Source: Viola odorata (Eukaryota > Streptophyta > Magnoliopsida > Malpighiales > Violaceae). Taken from it: a stretch of DNA of 64,000 nt. Each line of letters begins with the position of its first letter. Position 1 is the stretch's first letter. Shown here piece after piece: positions 31,211-42,612 of this stretch. The stretch spans positions 38,023,661 through 38,087,660 of the forward strand of contig OY829541.1 in the NCBI GenBank assembly GCA_963691705.1, in the 5' to 3' direction. The notes beneath the pieces are model-generated. The model saw nothing but the letters and a program-made list of their open reading frames with translations. It had not been told where the DNA came from and made no database searches. The position numbers were made by a program, and so were the translations under genes.

Positions 31211-31886
31211 GACAAGTGGGTGACCAAGTTACCGCACGACATATGTGGATGACCAAGTCGTAACACCAACACGAGTGACCAAGTCACCACAACACGACTG
31301 AAGAGTGGACGACCAAGTCGTCACACCAACATGGGTGACCAAGTCACCGCGACACAAAATAAGTTGGAAGTGAAGTGGTAACGTACCTTTATTCGGGTGT
31401 TTTGATTGGTGAATGGGGGTGTGAACCATCGCACGAAATAGATTGGAAGTGGTAACGTACTTCATTCAGATACTTGGTGGATGGTGGGGGAGCGTGGTCC
31501 GCCGCACCAAGTTGATTAAGGAGTGGTAACGTACTCCATTCGGCTATTTGCTGGACTTGTTGGCAGAGATTCATGACGAGGGCAAGATAGCAATCCTCTC
31601 ATCAAAACCCTTCTAACGATGTGAGATTCCATCGAAGCATATCTGTATCCTGCAAATAGGGAGGAAACAAACACGAAGCAGCAGTGGATGGAAAAAAAAA
31701 TAGAGAGCAAATGATATATGGGAAACAAAAGAGATTAGATCATATATGTCGTATATGAAAGTATTCCCACACTACCCTATGGCTTGCCCCCAACATTTTG
31801 TCAAGATAAAAATAACTTCCTTATCAAGAGAAGGTTCAACAAATTTAAGCATTTCTAGAGAACATATCATTCGGCTATCAAACGAC
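31211..31886. other. Ogre-like 3' region, non-coding, with GTGACCAAGTC repeats
   Basis: About 31213-31345 holds four or five copies of a 50-55 bp unit with GACCAAGTCGTCACACCAAC / GGGTGACCAAGTCACC. Then comes a stretch with GTGGTAACGTACTCCATTC-like words. No gene is recognised. The last 18 bp (about 31869-31886) are a filler between the two arms of the tandem duplication. Confidence 0.65.
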
Positions 31887-32188
31887 GAAAAAGATCGAGC
31901 AAAACACGCATGAAAAGAGTAAGCATGCTAAGAATGGCGTTAAATCAAAAGGAGAGGGTTCTGAAAAGAAATTGAGTATATACGCCAATGGGAGAGAAGT
32001 GAGGCAAGCATTATTGATGCAAAAATTAAGGTTTGGCGAAAGTCGTCCTTTGATTTTAATTCGCTTTAGGTCTTCGTACCTAAACGCTTCTAACCCTAAT
32101 CCTTTGAATTTTGTTCCTAGTATTATTTCTTCTCTTTTGCAGGAATTCAAGGATGTTTTGCCCGATGAGATGCCTCCGGGTTTGGCAC
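31887..32188 (+). pseudogene. pol: Duplicated Chromo-1 pol fragment
   Basis: It reads as 25142-25443: a Lys-rich spacer, then LLMQKLRFGESRPLILIRF and LLQEFKDVLPDEMPPGL, ending at the Ogre-like LTR boundary with the same GGCAC flank. A few substitutions separate it from the first copy (for example NEMPP and DEMPP). Confidence 0.85.
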
Positions 32189-33453
32189 TATCGCACCCCA
32201 TTTTTTGATTTATTGTGCGACGCGGGTTTGGGATGAGATGTGAGACAAAATTGGTCTCATCTCACATAATGGAATGAAGTCGCCACCCTATTTTTATTTC
32301 TAGGTTTAGGGAACCTAATGTCATGGCATAAAAAATAAAAAGCTAAGGCAAAATGGGTGAACCCGAGAACAACGGTTCGGGGTCGTATTATGGACTCGAG
32401 AAGGTGTTAGGCACCCGAGTGACATCCTAAAAAGGTTACCGAAGAAAGGAGGTGTTTTATATCATGCTTGAAAAAATAAAAAGTCCTACTTTAGTGATCA
32501 TGCCCAATTAATTAAATTCTAACAGCTTTATATATTCATGCGTGTGAAAATGATTAATCTAAACAAGCTCGAATAAAATAATTATCTAAGTATGCAAAGT
32601 GTACAAGCATACAAAAAATAAGCAGTACAAGTGCAAAAAATAAATAAACAGTACAAGTGCGCGAAAAAATAAACAGTACATTTATACGATTACATGGCAC
32701 GAAAAATGACAGGCCGAAAAAAATAGGCTCGGCCCACTGGGCCCACAGCTGGGCCAAGCCAGGCCCAGCTTCCCCTTCATGCACGCTGGGCCAGAGGCCT
32801 AGCCCCTCCTAAGCGCGGCCCAGGTATCGTTTGAAAGTGAGAGTCGTTGCTTTCACTATTCACCATCTCTAACCTCTCCTCGTCGGGGCTCCCGCTGGCA
32901 ACGAGGTTCCATTCTCGTATAGTGGAGAAGATGAGGATGGTCGCATTGGAGTGATGATCGAGGAAGAAATTGCTTCGCTGAGAATCGAGCTCGCATTTTC
33001 CTCTAGTGCATAAGGTCGAACCGAAGTCGCTAAAATGTAGAATAAAATGGAAGAAACCAATTTGTACACCGTAAGTGACAAAAAGTTCGTCATATAGTTC
33101 AATAAAAATTCGCTTGTAAGCGATAAAAGTTCAAACGTAAAAATGCTAAAATAAAAAATTGAAATAAACTCAACGAGATAGCGTGAGTTAGAAAAATAAT
33201 AAAAAATAAGTAGCTAATGATAGAAATTGTTCGACCCTTGGTTTCGAGAATTTTACTCAGAACCGATAAGTGTTCGAATGGGGAAAATGATAAAAATGCG
33301 AAAAAGGTACGAAATAAAATTTAAATGACATAAGGCATAAAAATAAACATCAGTTGGAGGAAAATAATGGAAGTACAATTTTTGAAAAATTGATGATAAA
33401 AATTGTAAAAATGTTTGGACGAAAAATTTAAAATCAAAAATCGGGTAGCAACA
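32189..33453 (-). repeat. Duplicated Ogre-like LTR, internally deleted
   Basis: It has the same ends as the 3' LTR (TATCGCACCCC at the left, GGGTAGCAACA at the right) but only 1265 bp. The middle is missing, with a join near 32911. The purine tract AAAGAGGGGGCAAC on the minus strand follows to the right. Confidence 0.83.
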
Positions 33454-33629
33454 GTTGCCCCCTCTTTACTGTCTTATGAAAAATGAGGTGTAATCGAGAT
33501 TTTTGATGAGCAGTAAAGATGGTTGCTCCCGTGTCAGAGATGGTTTTAAAAATGTGAATCGTAAATGCAGACTTACCTGGGAGTGAGCTGTGAATTCTAG
33601 TATGGGCGAGGTTATCGCCTTACTAGATG

Positions 33630-34500
33630 CTGATGCAGAAGATGTAATAGTGTGTCTATGCGAGGCTATCTCTCTCCGAACGTTGACGCTGAAAATGTGA
33701 TGATACGACCGTGCAAGGCTATCGCTCTTTGGGCGTTGATGCAGAAAAGTAATGACGATGCGACCGTGCGACACTATCGCTCTCCGGGCGCTGATGCAGA
33801 AAAGTAATGATGATGCGATCGTGTGAGGCTATCGCTCTAGGGGAGCTGATGCAGAAAAGAATGATGATACGACCGTGAGAGGTTATCTCTCTCCGGGCGC
33901 TCATGTAGAAAAGTAATGATAATACGATCGTGCAAGGCTATCGCTCTCCGGACGCTGAAATCCTTTCGGACGTTGCTACCCATCGGATGTCGATTGCTGA
34001 AATCCTTCCGGACGCTACTGCCCGTCGGATGTTGATTGCTGAAATCCTTTCGGACGTTGCTGCCCTTCGGATGTTGATTGCTGAAATCCTTTCGGACGCT
34101 GCTCCCCGTTGGATGTTGATTGATAGTAACATATCTTTGCTCTGATGTTGGGGATGTTTGAAGATATATTGTGGGGACATGACCAATCACAATATTTTTT
34201 GAGGATAGGATGTGAGGGATATGACCTTTCACACCATCTAAAAATAGAATGTGAGGGACATGACCTTTCACATCATTTAAAAAACAGGATGTGAGGGACA
34301 TGACCTTTCACATCATTTAAAAATAGGATGTGAGGGACATGACCTTTCACATCATTTAAAAAATAGGATGTGAGGGACATGACCTTTCACATCATTTAAA
34401 TACAGGATGTGAGAGACATGACCTTTCACATCATTTAAAAACAGGATGTGAGGGATATGACCTTTCATATCATTTAAAAAATAGGACAAGTGGGTGACCA
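33630..34500 (-). repeat. Minisatellite cluster, second copy
   Basis: Fewer units than in the first copy: about five of the 55-bp GCTATCGCTCTCCGGG type (33630-33955), then directly four of the 42-bp GAAATCCTTTCGGACG type (33956-34125), then about six of the 39-40 bp GATGTGAGGGACATGACC type (34200-34490). The 58-bp array of the first copy is entirely missing here. Confidence 0.82.
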
Positions 34501-35149
34501 AGTCATCGCAGGACATAACTGGATGTGGACGACCAAGTCGTCACACCAACACGGGTGACCAAGTCACCACAACACCACTGAAGAGTGGATGACCAAGTCG
34601 TCACACCAACATGGGTGACCAAGTCACCGTGACACAAAATAAGTTGGAAGTGAAGTGGTAACGTACCTTTATTCGGGTGTTTTGATTGGTGAATGGCGGT
34701 GTGAACCATCGCACGAAATAGATTGGAAGTGGTAAGGTACTTCATTCAGATACTTGGTGGATGGTGGGGGAGCGTGGTCCGCCGCACGAAGTTGATTAGG
34801 GAGTGGTAACGTACTCCATTCGACTATTTATTGGACTTGTTGGCAGAGATTCATGACGAGGGCAAGACAACAATCCTCTCATCAAAACCCTTCTAACGAT
34901 GTGAGATTCCATCGAAGAATATCTGTATCTTGCAAATAGGGAGGAAACAAACACGAAGCAGTAGTGGATGGAAAAAAAATAGAGAGCAAATGATATATGG
35001 GAAACAAAAGAGATTAGATCATATATGTCGTATATGAAAGTATTCCCACACTACCCTAAGGCTTGCCCTCAGTATTTTGTCAAGATAAAAACAACTTCCC
35101 TATCAAGAGAAGGTTCAACAAATTTAAGCATTTCTAGAGAACATGTCAT

Positions 35150-37069
35150 CCAATTTCTATCATATAAGCATGCTTGACACAAGCCTAGAAAAGCATCTGC
35201 ATCTTGCCCAGGAGATAACGACCTCAAGGACAAGACTTTCCCACATCATGTAGACGTAAGCAATCCTCACCGGATATTGGTGTTTGCGCTCACACTCAGA
35301 AATAAGGCTACATGTTTACACTCATAAAAATGCAACAAACATAACACAAAATCAGATTTGCAATGTCAATCCGAGTGAATAAACTTCAAATGAAGATGCA
35401 CATGCATGGGCCTTCTAATAATCGAGAGGACTTTGCAAGAGAAAAGAAATGAAATGGATAGACAGAAAGGAAAGAAAAAGTCTATTTAGAAAGGAGAATG
35501 CTTTTTAACAGAAGGATAAAGGGTTTTAATGAGCAATGCTCAACTAAGGTTGCTGCGAAGGCAAAGCGCACATCTTCTTCGAGCTTTGCTGGAGATGATC
35601 TCTTTTCCCTTTTGAGATCATTTTTGTTGTCGGTGAAGCGCATCCGTCCTTGAATCTTCACGGGAATGCTCCTTCTTGATCATCTTGGGGGTATTGTGCC
35701 TAAGTTTTGCAATTTTCATTGAACATGATCTCTTTTCCTTTTTGAGACCATTTTGTTGACTTTTTGACCATTTTTGTACTTGCTTCTGCTTTTTATTGAT
35801 TGTGTTCTTTGAACACTTTTTAATTTTTTGATTTTTTTTAAAGCAAGTACAGTTTTTTGTCTGGTCTGTCATCATTTCCGTCTTTGGCAGAGGCCTTCAA
35901 GTCTTGATTTTTGATTCTTTTGGCATCCTTCCGGCGTTGACCATCAGCAATCCTTGGAAATTTCGAAATCCCTCTTGCGCAAACTAAGTTCGATGTGCAC
36001 CTTACTTTCGGTTAACAACCTCAGTTGGGTACTACTCATTATTTAGTGAGTTCAAGTGGAAGCAAGAGATTTTACAAGGGGCTTAGAAAAGAAATGAATG
36101 GAATAAAGAGCAAAGATATGTGTTTGAAGAAAAAAGAATGAGAAGACCAACGAAATTTGGAAGCAAAGAGCAAAGTCCCCTGTCATTTTACTGCTATCCC
36201 ATGTCTAATGGTGCATGTACCCTAGATATTATGCAAATCTAGCTAGCACCTAGTCTGGCATTTGCACTCATGAAAGAAGTAAGGCGTGAAGGCCCAAAAT
36301 GCTCACAGGGATGTGTTTGTGATTGCTTACCTCTAAAACATGCTGCAGATATAAGAGCTAGCATGTGAGATCATGCATGTCATATAATTTCAAATGGATG
36401 CCCAAGTTATCGATGATGCAATAACATATTGAACATGCTCAATCTATAGAAGGTTTGAAAATTTTGAGGGTAGCGTGGATTTTATTCAAAGAATTTTTGT
36501 TTACAATTACAACAAATCTTAACAGTTTTAGCAATTTTATAGACAAAATGTGAGGGCATGACAGCTCAAGAAAATTTATGAATAACTAAAAAGAATTGCC
36601 CCAAATACGGGAATGAATGTAGAATAATTGTACAAAAATTTAAACAGGCGGAGAAGAAAGTGGACTTCTCTGGAGACGTGCAACAGGCGGCAGCTAACGA
36701 TCCGACATGTTCACCAGTAGGGAATCAACTTCCTAATCTTGATCTAGCGTCGTCTGTACTCAAACTGGATAATGGTATTGTTGCAGATATTTCTAGCGAG
36801 TCCATCATAGTCAATCACAACATTTTGAAGGATGGTCATTAAGTTCTCAAATAGTGTTCTGGGCTTAGACTGCCTTCTAGATGACCGGACAATAGCTCAT
36901 TGCTGGGAAGTGGATATGCGATCTCTTCATGTGATGGATCCAACCTTAGAATCAACTAAATTGGTCTTGGACTTAGTCGGATCACCAAGGAAAGATGAGC
37001 TCAGAATAAACCTCGAGACTGGTTGTTTGCAAATACAAGATGTTCTATAAAGAAACCAGCTCATTATGG
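35150..37069. other. Ogre-like interior, unassigned
   Basis: No gene family is recognised on either strand. Short open frames at 36660-36842 and 36832-37050 (plus) are next to each other but in different frames, and neither has a known motif. A Lys-rich minus frame at 35618-35875 looks compositional. Long T/A-rich tracts occur near 35810-35850. Confidence 0.5.
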
Positions 37070-37882
37070 CTACTGAAGAATTATTCTAAAACTTTTCCTG
37101 ATTCGTTCCTTGACTGCCCTTGGCGAGGAGACTTCTTCCCTACCGGGGATGGCCAATAGTATGACCTGAACATCATCTTGAGGGATGGAGGAGAATCCTT
37201 GATCTGCTAGAGGCTCAAGGTACCATTGGGGGATCTAGCTAGTTGTTTCTTTGCAGGGAGGCTCCAACGCTTCAGCTTTTGCAGCACAGGATTGCGGATA
37301 AAATAAGTGAATGCAATCCCATAAATATCCATGCTTACTGGCTCACCAATTGGAGGATTGATCTTTACCGTGTGATCATTGTGTCTGTATGGAGAGATCT
37401 TATCTGTGATGATCAAATTCAAAACATGAAAGATTTGATCATGGTTGAGTTTTGAATTTGCGGCCAGGAGCTGTGTAAGGTGTGCATATTGTCATATCGC
37501 CGAACAAGACCGCATTAAGTATGTTGATTTGACTCCAGTGGAAGGAGAACCTTCCTATCTTGTCGGGGCGATAAACTGAAGCAAATGTAGGAATGACGCA
37601 CAGAGCTCATGGTTACGAATTATCGCTCTCTATGCCTTGCCCCCCGGTAAAATGAGCTCCACCATTGATGTTCCCTGTTGCCTTCTTCTGGTTGTCATTC
37701 ACCTGCTTGCCCCCCAAGTTTACAAGTCTCATTACACCTGAAATAAAGGGGGAATTAAATAGTAAGTCTGGAGGGAAGGATATCCCAAAATTCAGAATTA
37801 AAAATTAAAATTGACAAAAATTGAAATATTTGAAAAGAACACGTGGGTTGCCTCCCACGGAGCGCCCTTGTTTATAGTCGTA
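37070..37882 (-). pseudogene. Possible Athila-type post-pol segment inside the Ogre-like element
   Basis: On the minus strand this opens with GGGCGCTCCGTGGGAGGCAACCCA-like sequence (about 37852-37876), the same kind of block that follows pol in the plus-strand Athila (51207-51232). After it come short open pieces in several frames, such as YRPDKIGRFSFHW and GEPVSMDIYGIAFTYF, which I cannot assign to a family. It may be a decayed Athila-related gene, or a domain of this element. Confidence 0.35.
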
Positions 37883-37969
37883 GGTTTGACTAATGTACAA
37901 AAATATTGGGGATATTCCCACTAAATGAATAAGCTGAATGGGTCCACCATGGGCCTGGAGAGCGTTCAT

Positions 37970-38959
37970 TCAAGAGCTGGTGGTCTGGTAGAGTCCTTCG
38001 GCTAACCCTTCTAAAGAGATCCATCTGCTCTTGAGCAAGTGATTGACCTTTCCTTTAAAGGCAAAACAGTTTTCTATTGTGTGGCCCTGAGCTTCAGCAT
38101 GGTACTCGCATCTTGCATTAAGATTGTACCATTTTGGATAAGGAGGTCGCATAGGTTGGAGTGGGCACGATTTGCTCTGCCGCCAAGAGATGCTCGTAAA
38201 TTTCCCTTGCGGGGAGGGGGAAAGGAGGCATTAGTTCCCAGTTCTCGTGATTATTTTGGTTTCTTGGTTGACTTGGTGAGCAATGTGGTCTACTTCGTGC
38301 GGGCTGCGACATTTGCAGTGGAGGAGGTCGTTTGCAGCTAAGCCAACGGGAGACCAGGCCAACGTTTTCTTTACCAGAGAATGCATTCTGAGGTGTTGTT
38401 TTTGTTGTTGAACCAACAATCACTCCCAACTCAGTTCTCGGTTTGATCATCATGTCAAAAGGGTTACCATAAGAGAGATGCGGCTGAATCTGATGCCCCT
38501 AGGTGGCTGGAATTTTGGCGGTTTAGGCCTTATGAGTTGAATGGAATGGCCCCGAGATGGGTAAAAATATTGAGATTCTGAGCGGATGATTAAACGGCCT
38601 TGAGGCAAGAGGAAATACTGAGCTTCTTGGCGGGTCTCCTTCTTGCCGAGATCGAGCGTGGGCCTAGTCAGAGAAGGCCCAATGGGTGTATCATCTTATC
38701 TGGTGATGCCAACTTCAAAGGTCGGGACAGCCGACGTGAGGAACTGAAAGGGACTTGGATTAAGGAAAAAGGGTTGTCATGAACCGGGAGATAATGGGGG
38801 CATGGAAGTAACAGCGACCGCAGATGAAGCAGATGGCTCCCCCATTTGAGCAACTTCTTTTTCAGCTTGTTCAGCCCTTGTCATAGCAACACGAACTTGT
38901 TCTTCCAATTCAGTTATCTTTGCTTTCAATGCCTCCTTCGTTCTACCATGCTCTGCCAT
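37970..38959 (-). pseudogene. gag: Ogre-like gag remnant
   Basis: The ATG at 38959 (MAEHGRTKEALKAK) opens a short coiled coil (ITELEEQVRVAMTRAEQAEK). After stops and frame changes, pieces such as PFPLPAREIYEHLL and the C-terminal PYPKWYNLNARCEYHAEAQGH...ENC...KVNHLL appear near 38150-38000. The last is characteristic of Tat/Ogre gag. At least three frames are used, so the gene is dead. Confidence 0.7.
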
Positions 38960-39179
38960 CTTGCACGTTTGCAGTTTAGTCGTGTGAATCTTGCGAGGAA
39001 TAGTTTGCTTTTTTTTGGGAGCAATGTTTTCTTGAAAAATAAACAAGTGAAATAATTATAAGTTTAAGCAGTGATTTAATTATGTATGCAAAATGTCATC
39101 CCGAGGTCTCCACGCTGCGAGAGAAAGAGAGGGGTAAGTACGATAACAGCAATAATACAGGCACCACATATAAAAAATC

Positions 39180-40020
39180 TCAAACATGGAGAATTACGAA
39201 AATAATTGAGACAAAATTATAAACATGGAAAAATCGCGAAAGAATTTGCATGTGAAAAATTATGGGAATTTTTTTCCGCATACATGGAAAAATTGCAGAA
39301 TAATTTACACACGGAAAAATTTATCAATGTGAAAAGTTACGGGAAAAAGTTACACCCGTGGAGCAATTTGCGGAGAAATTGCACACGTGGAAAATTTGTG
39401 GAAAAATTTGACACGTGGAAAAATTGCGGAAAAATTTGGCACACGTGGAAAAAATTTTGGACAAATTTTGGATATGGAAAAGTTGTGGAAAAATTTGCAA
39501 ATATGGAAAATTTTGTGGAAATTTTGTAACCATAGAAAAATTGTAACCATGGCAAAATTGAGGAAAAGATTTTGCACATGTGGAAGAATTGTGGAAAAAG
39601 ATGGGAAGCGTGGAAGATTGAAGAAAAAATTGTACACGTAAAAGATTGCGAAAAAATGTGTAGATATTAAGAAATTGTGGAAAAATTTGCAAACATGGAG
39701 ACATTGCACAAAAACTTGCAAATATGGAGAAATTGTGAAAAATTTACAAATGTGACGAATTTATGGAAAAATTTGCCAATGTGGAAATTTTGCGAAAAAA
39801 TTGCCAACGTGGAAAGTTTGCGGAAAAAATTTGTAAACCGAGAACATTTGCGGAAATAATTATAAATGTGGAAATAATTGCGAAATCAGCTGTAAAATGT
39901 CGAAAAAATTAAGAAATCATTTGTAAAATGGGAAAATTTTGAGAAATTAGTTGTGGAAAATTTGAGAAATTAGTTGTGAATGTGGAAAATTTTGAGAAAT
40001 CAATTGTGAAAAAAGTGAAA
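39180..40020 (-). repeat. A+T-rich short-period repeat in the Ogre-like leader
   Basis: About 35 imperfect units of 20-27 bp built on ACATGGAAAAATTGCGGAAAA and variants (CACGTGGAAAAATTTG). The array lies between the gag start and the PBS. Open frames on both strands are by-products of the periodicity. 40021-40583 shows nothing recognisable. Confidence 0.8.
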
Positions 40021-40583
40021 CACAGTCACAATATACGAATATCAATATGATGTATATGCTGGGGTGACACCAACTATTTCTAAACTGGCTGGAAGGCTCC
40101 CGGATGATACCATAGAAGTGGTCCCTCAGTAAACAGATACGAGAGCGTTTACCAAATCATAAAAGGATCCGGGGCGCTCTATCCATTTTGGAGTTCGAGT
40201 CCGAGTGAGGGTTCGTGAAAGCTTACCAGGGTGTGACCCCCAAGACTTCACTACTACCGACCTAATCCTATTTGGAGATGCCCGACGATAGGGATTATGC
40301 GTGGATATACGTATGCAATGACAATTTATCAAAGCGAGTAACTCATAACAACAAATCATGTATAAACAATTTATCATAAAAAACAATAATCATGTATATA
40401 CAACAATCATACGATAATACAATATCTATTATATCAAGTAAATACATGAACAATTAATCATGAAAAAATCATACGAGAATCGACAAATTATTTAATAAAA
40501 CAATTGTCATGCAAAAAAAGCATACAAAGAATTTATTGAAGCACTAAAAACACCTCTAAAAAATTCCGGCTTTGACCCTATTA

Positions 40584-40602
40584 GTCCCTAATGAAGTCGC
40601 CA
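40584..40602 (-). other. Primer-binding site of the Ogre-like element
   Basis: The minus strand reads TGGCGACTTCATTAGGGAC, 3 bp after the LTR end. It resembles the TTTGGCGACTC...GGGGA sequence next to LTRs of plant Ogre/Tat elements. Confidence 0.7.
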
Positions 40603-40605
40603 AAC

Positions 40606-42612
40606 TGCCGCACCCCATTTTTGGATTTATTGCACGACGCGGCTTTGGGAAGAGATGTGAGATGAAATTGGACTCATCTCACATAATGCAATGAAGTCGC
40701 CACCCTATTTTTGTTTCTAGGTTTAGGGAACCTAATGTAATGGCATAAAAAATAAAAAGCTAAGGTAAAATGGGTCTGAACTCGAGAACAACGGTTCGGG
40801 GGCGTATTATGGACTCGGGAAGGTGTTAGGCACCCGATTCACATCCTAAAAAGGTTACCGGAGAAAGGAGGTGTTTTATATCATGCTTGGAAAAATAAAA
40901 AGTCCTACTTTAGTGATCATGCCCAATTAATTAAATTCTAACAACTCTATATATTCATGCGTGCGAAAATGATTAATCTAAACAAGCTCGAATAAAATAA
41001 TTATCTAAGCATGCAAAGTGTATAAGCATACGAAAAATAAACAGTACAAGTGCAAAAAATAAATAAATAGTACAAGTGCGAAAAATGAATAAACAGTACA
41101 AGTGCACGAAAAAATAAACAGTACATTTATACGATTACATGGCACGAAAAATGACGGGCCGAAAAAATAGGCTCGGCCCACTGCTGGGCCAAGCCAGGCC
41201 CAGCTTCCCCTTCATGCACGCCAGGCCAGAGGGCCAGCCCCTCCTACGCGCGCGCCTAGCGCATTCTTTTGCTTGGGCCAAGTGCGGCCCAGGGAACGTT
41301 TGAAAAGGAGAGTCGTTGCTCTCACTATTCACCATCTCTAACCTCTCATCATCGAGGCTCCTACCGGCGACGAGGTTCCGGCCAACGGTGACAAAACTCG
41401 AACTTCTTTGTATCAAAATGATCAGCACCTCGACAACAATTTAAACACGTAACTACAGAAATTTAATTCATTCAAAAGAGTGTCCAATTAAATTAAAAAT
41501 GAATTAAATAAAATAAAATAAAAAGCTTGAAATTGGCCCGAAATGGCCATTGATTGAGGGAATTAAAGCATTGTAATTATTTTAAAGATCAAATAGAGTT
41601 TATTTGAAATCAAAACGGCCACTGTTTTCATCAAAACACAAACAAACCATTTTTGAAAAAAAAACTCGTTTAAAAACGCTTAAGAGAACGAATTTTTTTT
41701 TAAACTATAGTAACTTCAACCCGAAGGTTGAAGTAAGCAATCGCTTATGATAGAGAGCAGATACTAGAGAGGGAGAGATTGTTCGTGAATTGGCAAAGAG
41801 AAACGTTCGCGCGAGCTTGCTATTTATAGGGAGTTAGGTCGGTGATGAGCAAGGAAAAGGATTGAAGAGCAAGGAAGGAACAGTGACATTCTTGGGGAGC
41901 AAGTTTGGTACAATGGAGAAGATAAGGATGGTCGAATTGGAGTGACGATCGAGGAAGAAATTGCTTGGCTGAGAATCAAGCTCGCATTTGCCTCTGGTGT
42001 ATGAACCGAAGGTGGTAGAATGTCTTGCTTGAGTGTTAATTACCTCCACCCTTGATCTTGTTTGACTTTCAAAGTCAACTAGATCAATGGTGGAGATGAA
42101 GGGCTTGATTTATTATTTAATTACTCAGTTCAAGTCGACAGTACGAGCAATTTTGCTTGAAAATGAATATAAACTCGAACCAAAGTCGCTAAAACGTAGA
42201 ATAAAATGGAAGAAAGCAATTAGTACACAGTAAGTGATGAAAAGTTCGTCATATAGTTCAATAAAAATTCGCTTGTAAGCGATAAAAGTTCGAACGTAAA
42301 AATGCTAAAATAAAAAATTGAGAGAAACGCAACGAGATAGCGCGAGTTAGAAAAATAATAAAAAATAGGTAGCTAATGATATAAATTGTTCGACACTTGG
42401 TTTCGAGAATTTTACTCGGAACCGATACGAGTTCGAATGGGAAAAGCGATAAAAATGCGAAAAACTTACGGAATAAAATTTAAATGACATAAGGCGTAAA
42501 AATTAACATTAGTTGGAGGAAAATAAACAGAAGTACGATTTTTGAAAAATTGATGATAAAAAATGTAAAAATGTTTGGACGAAAAATTTAAATCAAAAAT
42601 CGGGTAGCAACA
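40606..42612 (-). repeat. Ogre-like 5' LTR, 2007 bp
   Basis: On the minus strand it starts TGTTGCTACCCG (42612) and ends GGGGTGCGGCA (40606). It matches the 3' LTR and the duplicated copy over long stretches, with a unique block around 42000-42180. It is directly followed on the right by GCCAC and the resumed Chromo-1 coding sequence. Confidence 0.85.

Larger units (their letters stand above)
31887..35149 (-). repeat. Second arm of a large tandem duplication in the Ogre-like element
   Basis: It repeats the order seen at 25142-31868: a piece of Chromo-1 coding sequence (31887-32188), an Ogre-like LTR copy (32189-33453), the purine tract and minisatellites (to about 34490) and the flank up to 35149. 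N2 is absent from this arm. A block equivalent to about 26150-28890 is missing, with the join near 32911. The presence of target-gene sequence inside the element shows that duplication happened after insertion. Confidence 0.82.
25444..42612 (-). mobile_element. Ogre-like Tat-lineage element, minus strand, without recognisable pol
   Basis: On the minus strand: 5' LTR (42612-40606), PBS (40602-40584), repetitive leader, gag remnant (38959-37970), unassigned sequence, minisatellites, purine tract (29340-29327) and 3' LTR (29326-25444). Flanking 5-mers are GGCAC (25439-25443) and GCCAC (42613-42617), a target duplication with one mismatch, and the interrupted chromovirus gene is continuous across them. 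I see no RT, RNase H or integrase anywhere inside, so it was mobilised in trans or has lost pol. It also contains a tandem duplication (31887-35149) and the nested element N2. Confidence 0.8.

Noticed and set aside
35618..35875. Lys-rich minus-strand frame as a gene
   Set aside because: Composition follows the T-rich plus strand; no conserved motif or start context.
36660..37050. Two plus-strand open frames as a host gene
   Set aside because: Short, in different frames, no known motif, and embedded within the Ogre-like interior; left as unassigned sequence.
39206..39704. Overlapping open frames on both strands in the A+T-rich repeat
   Set aside because: By-products of a repeat with a period that avoids stops; peptides are themselves repetitive with no domain.
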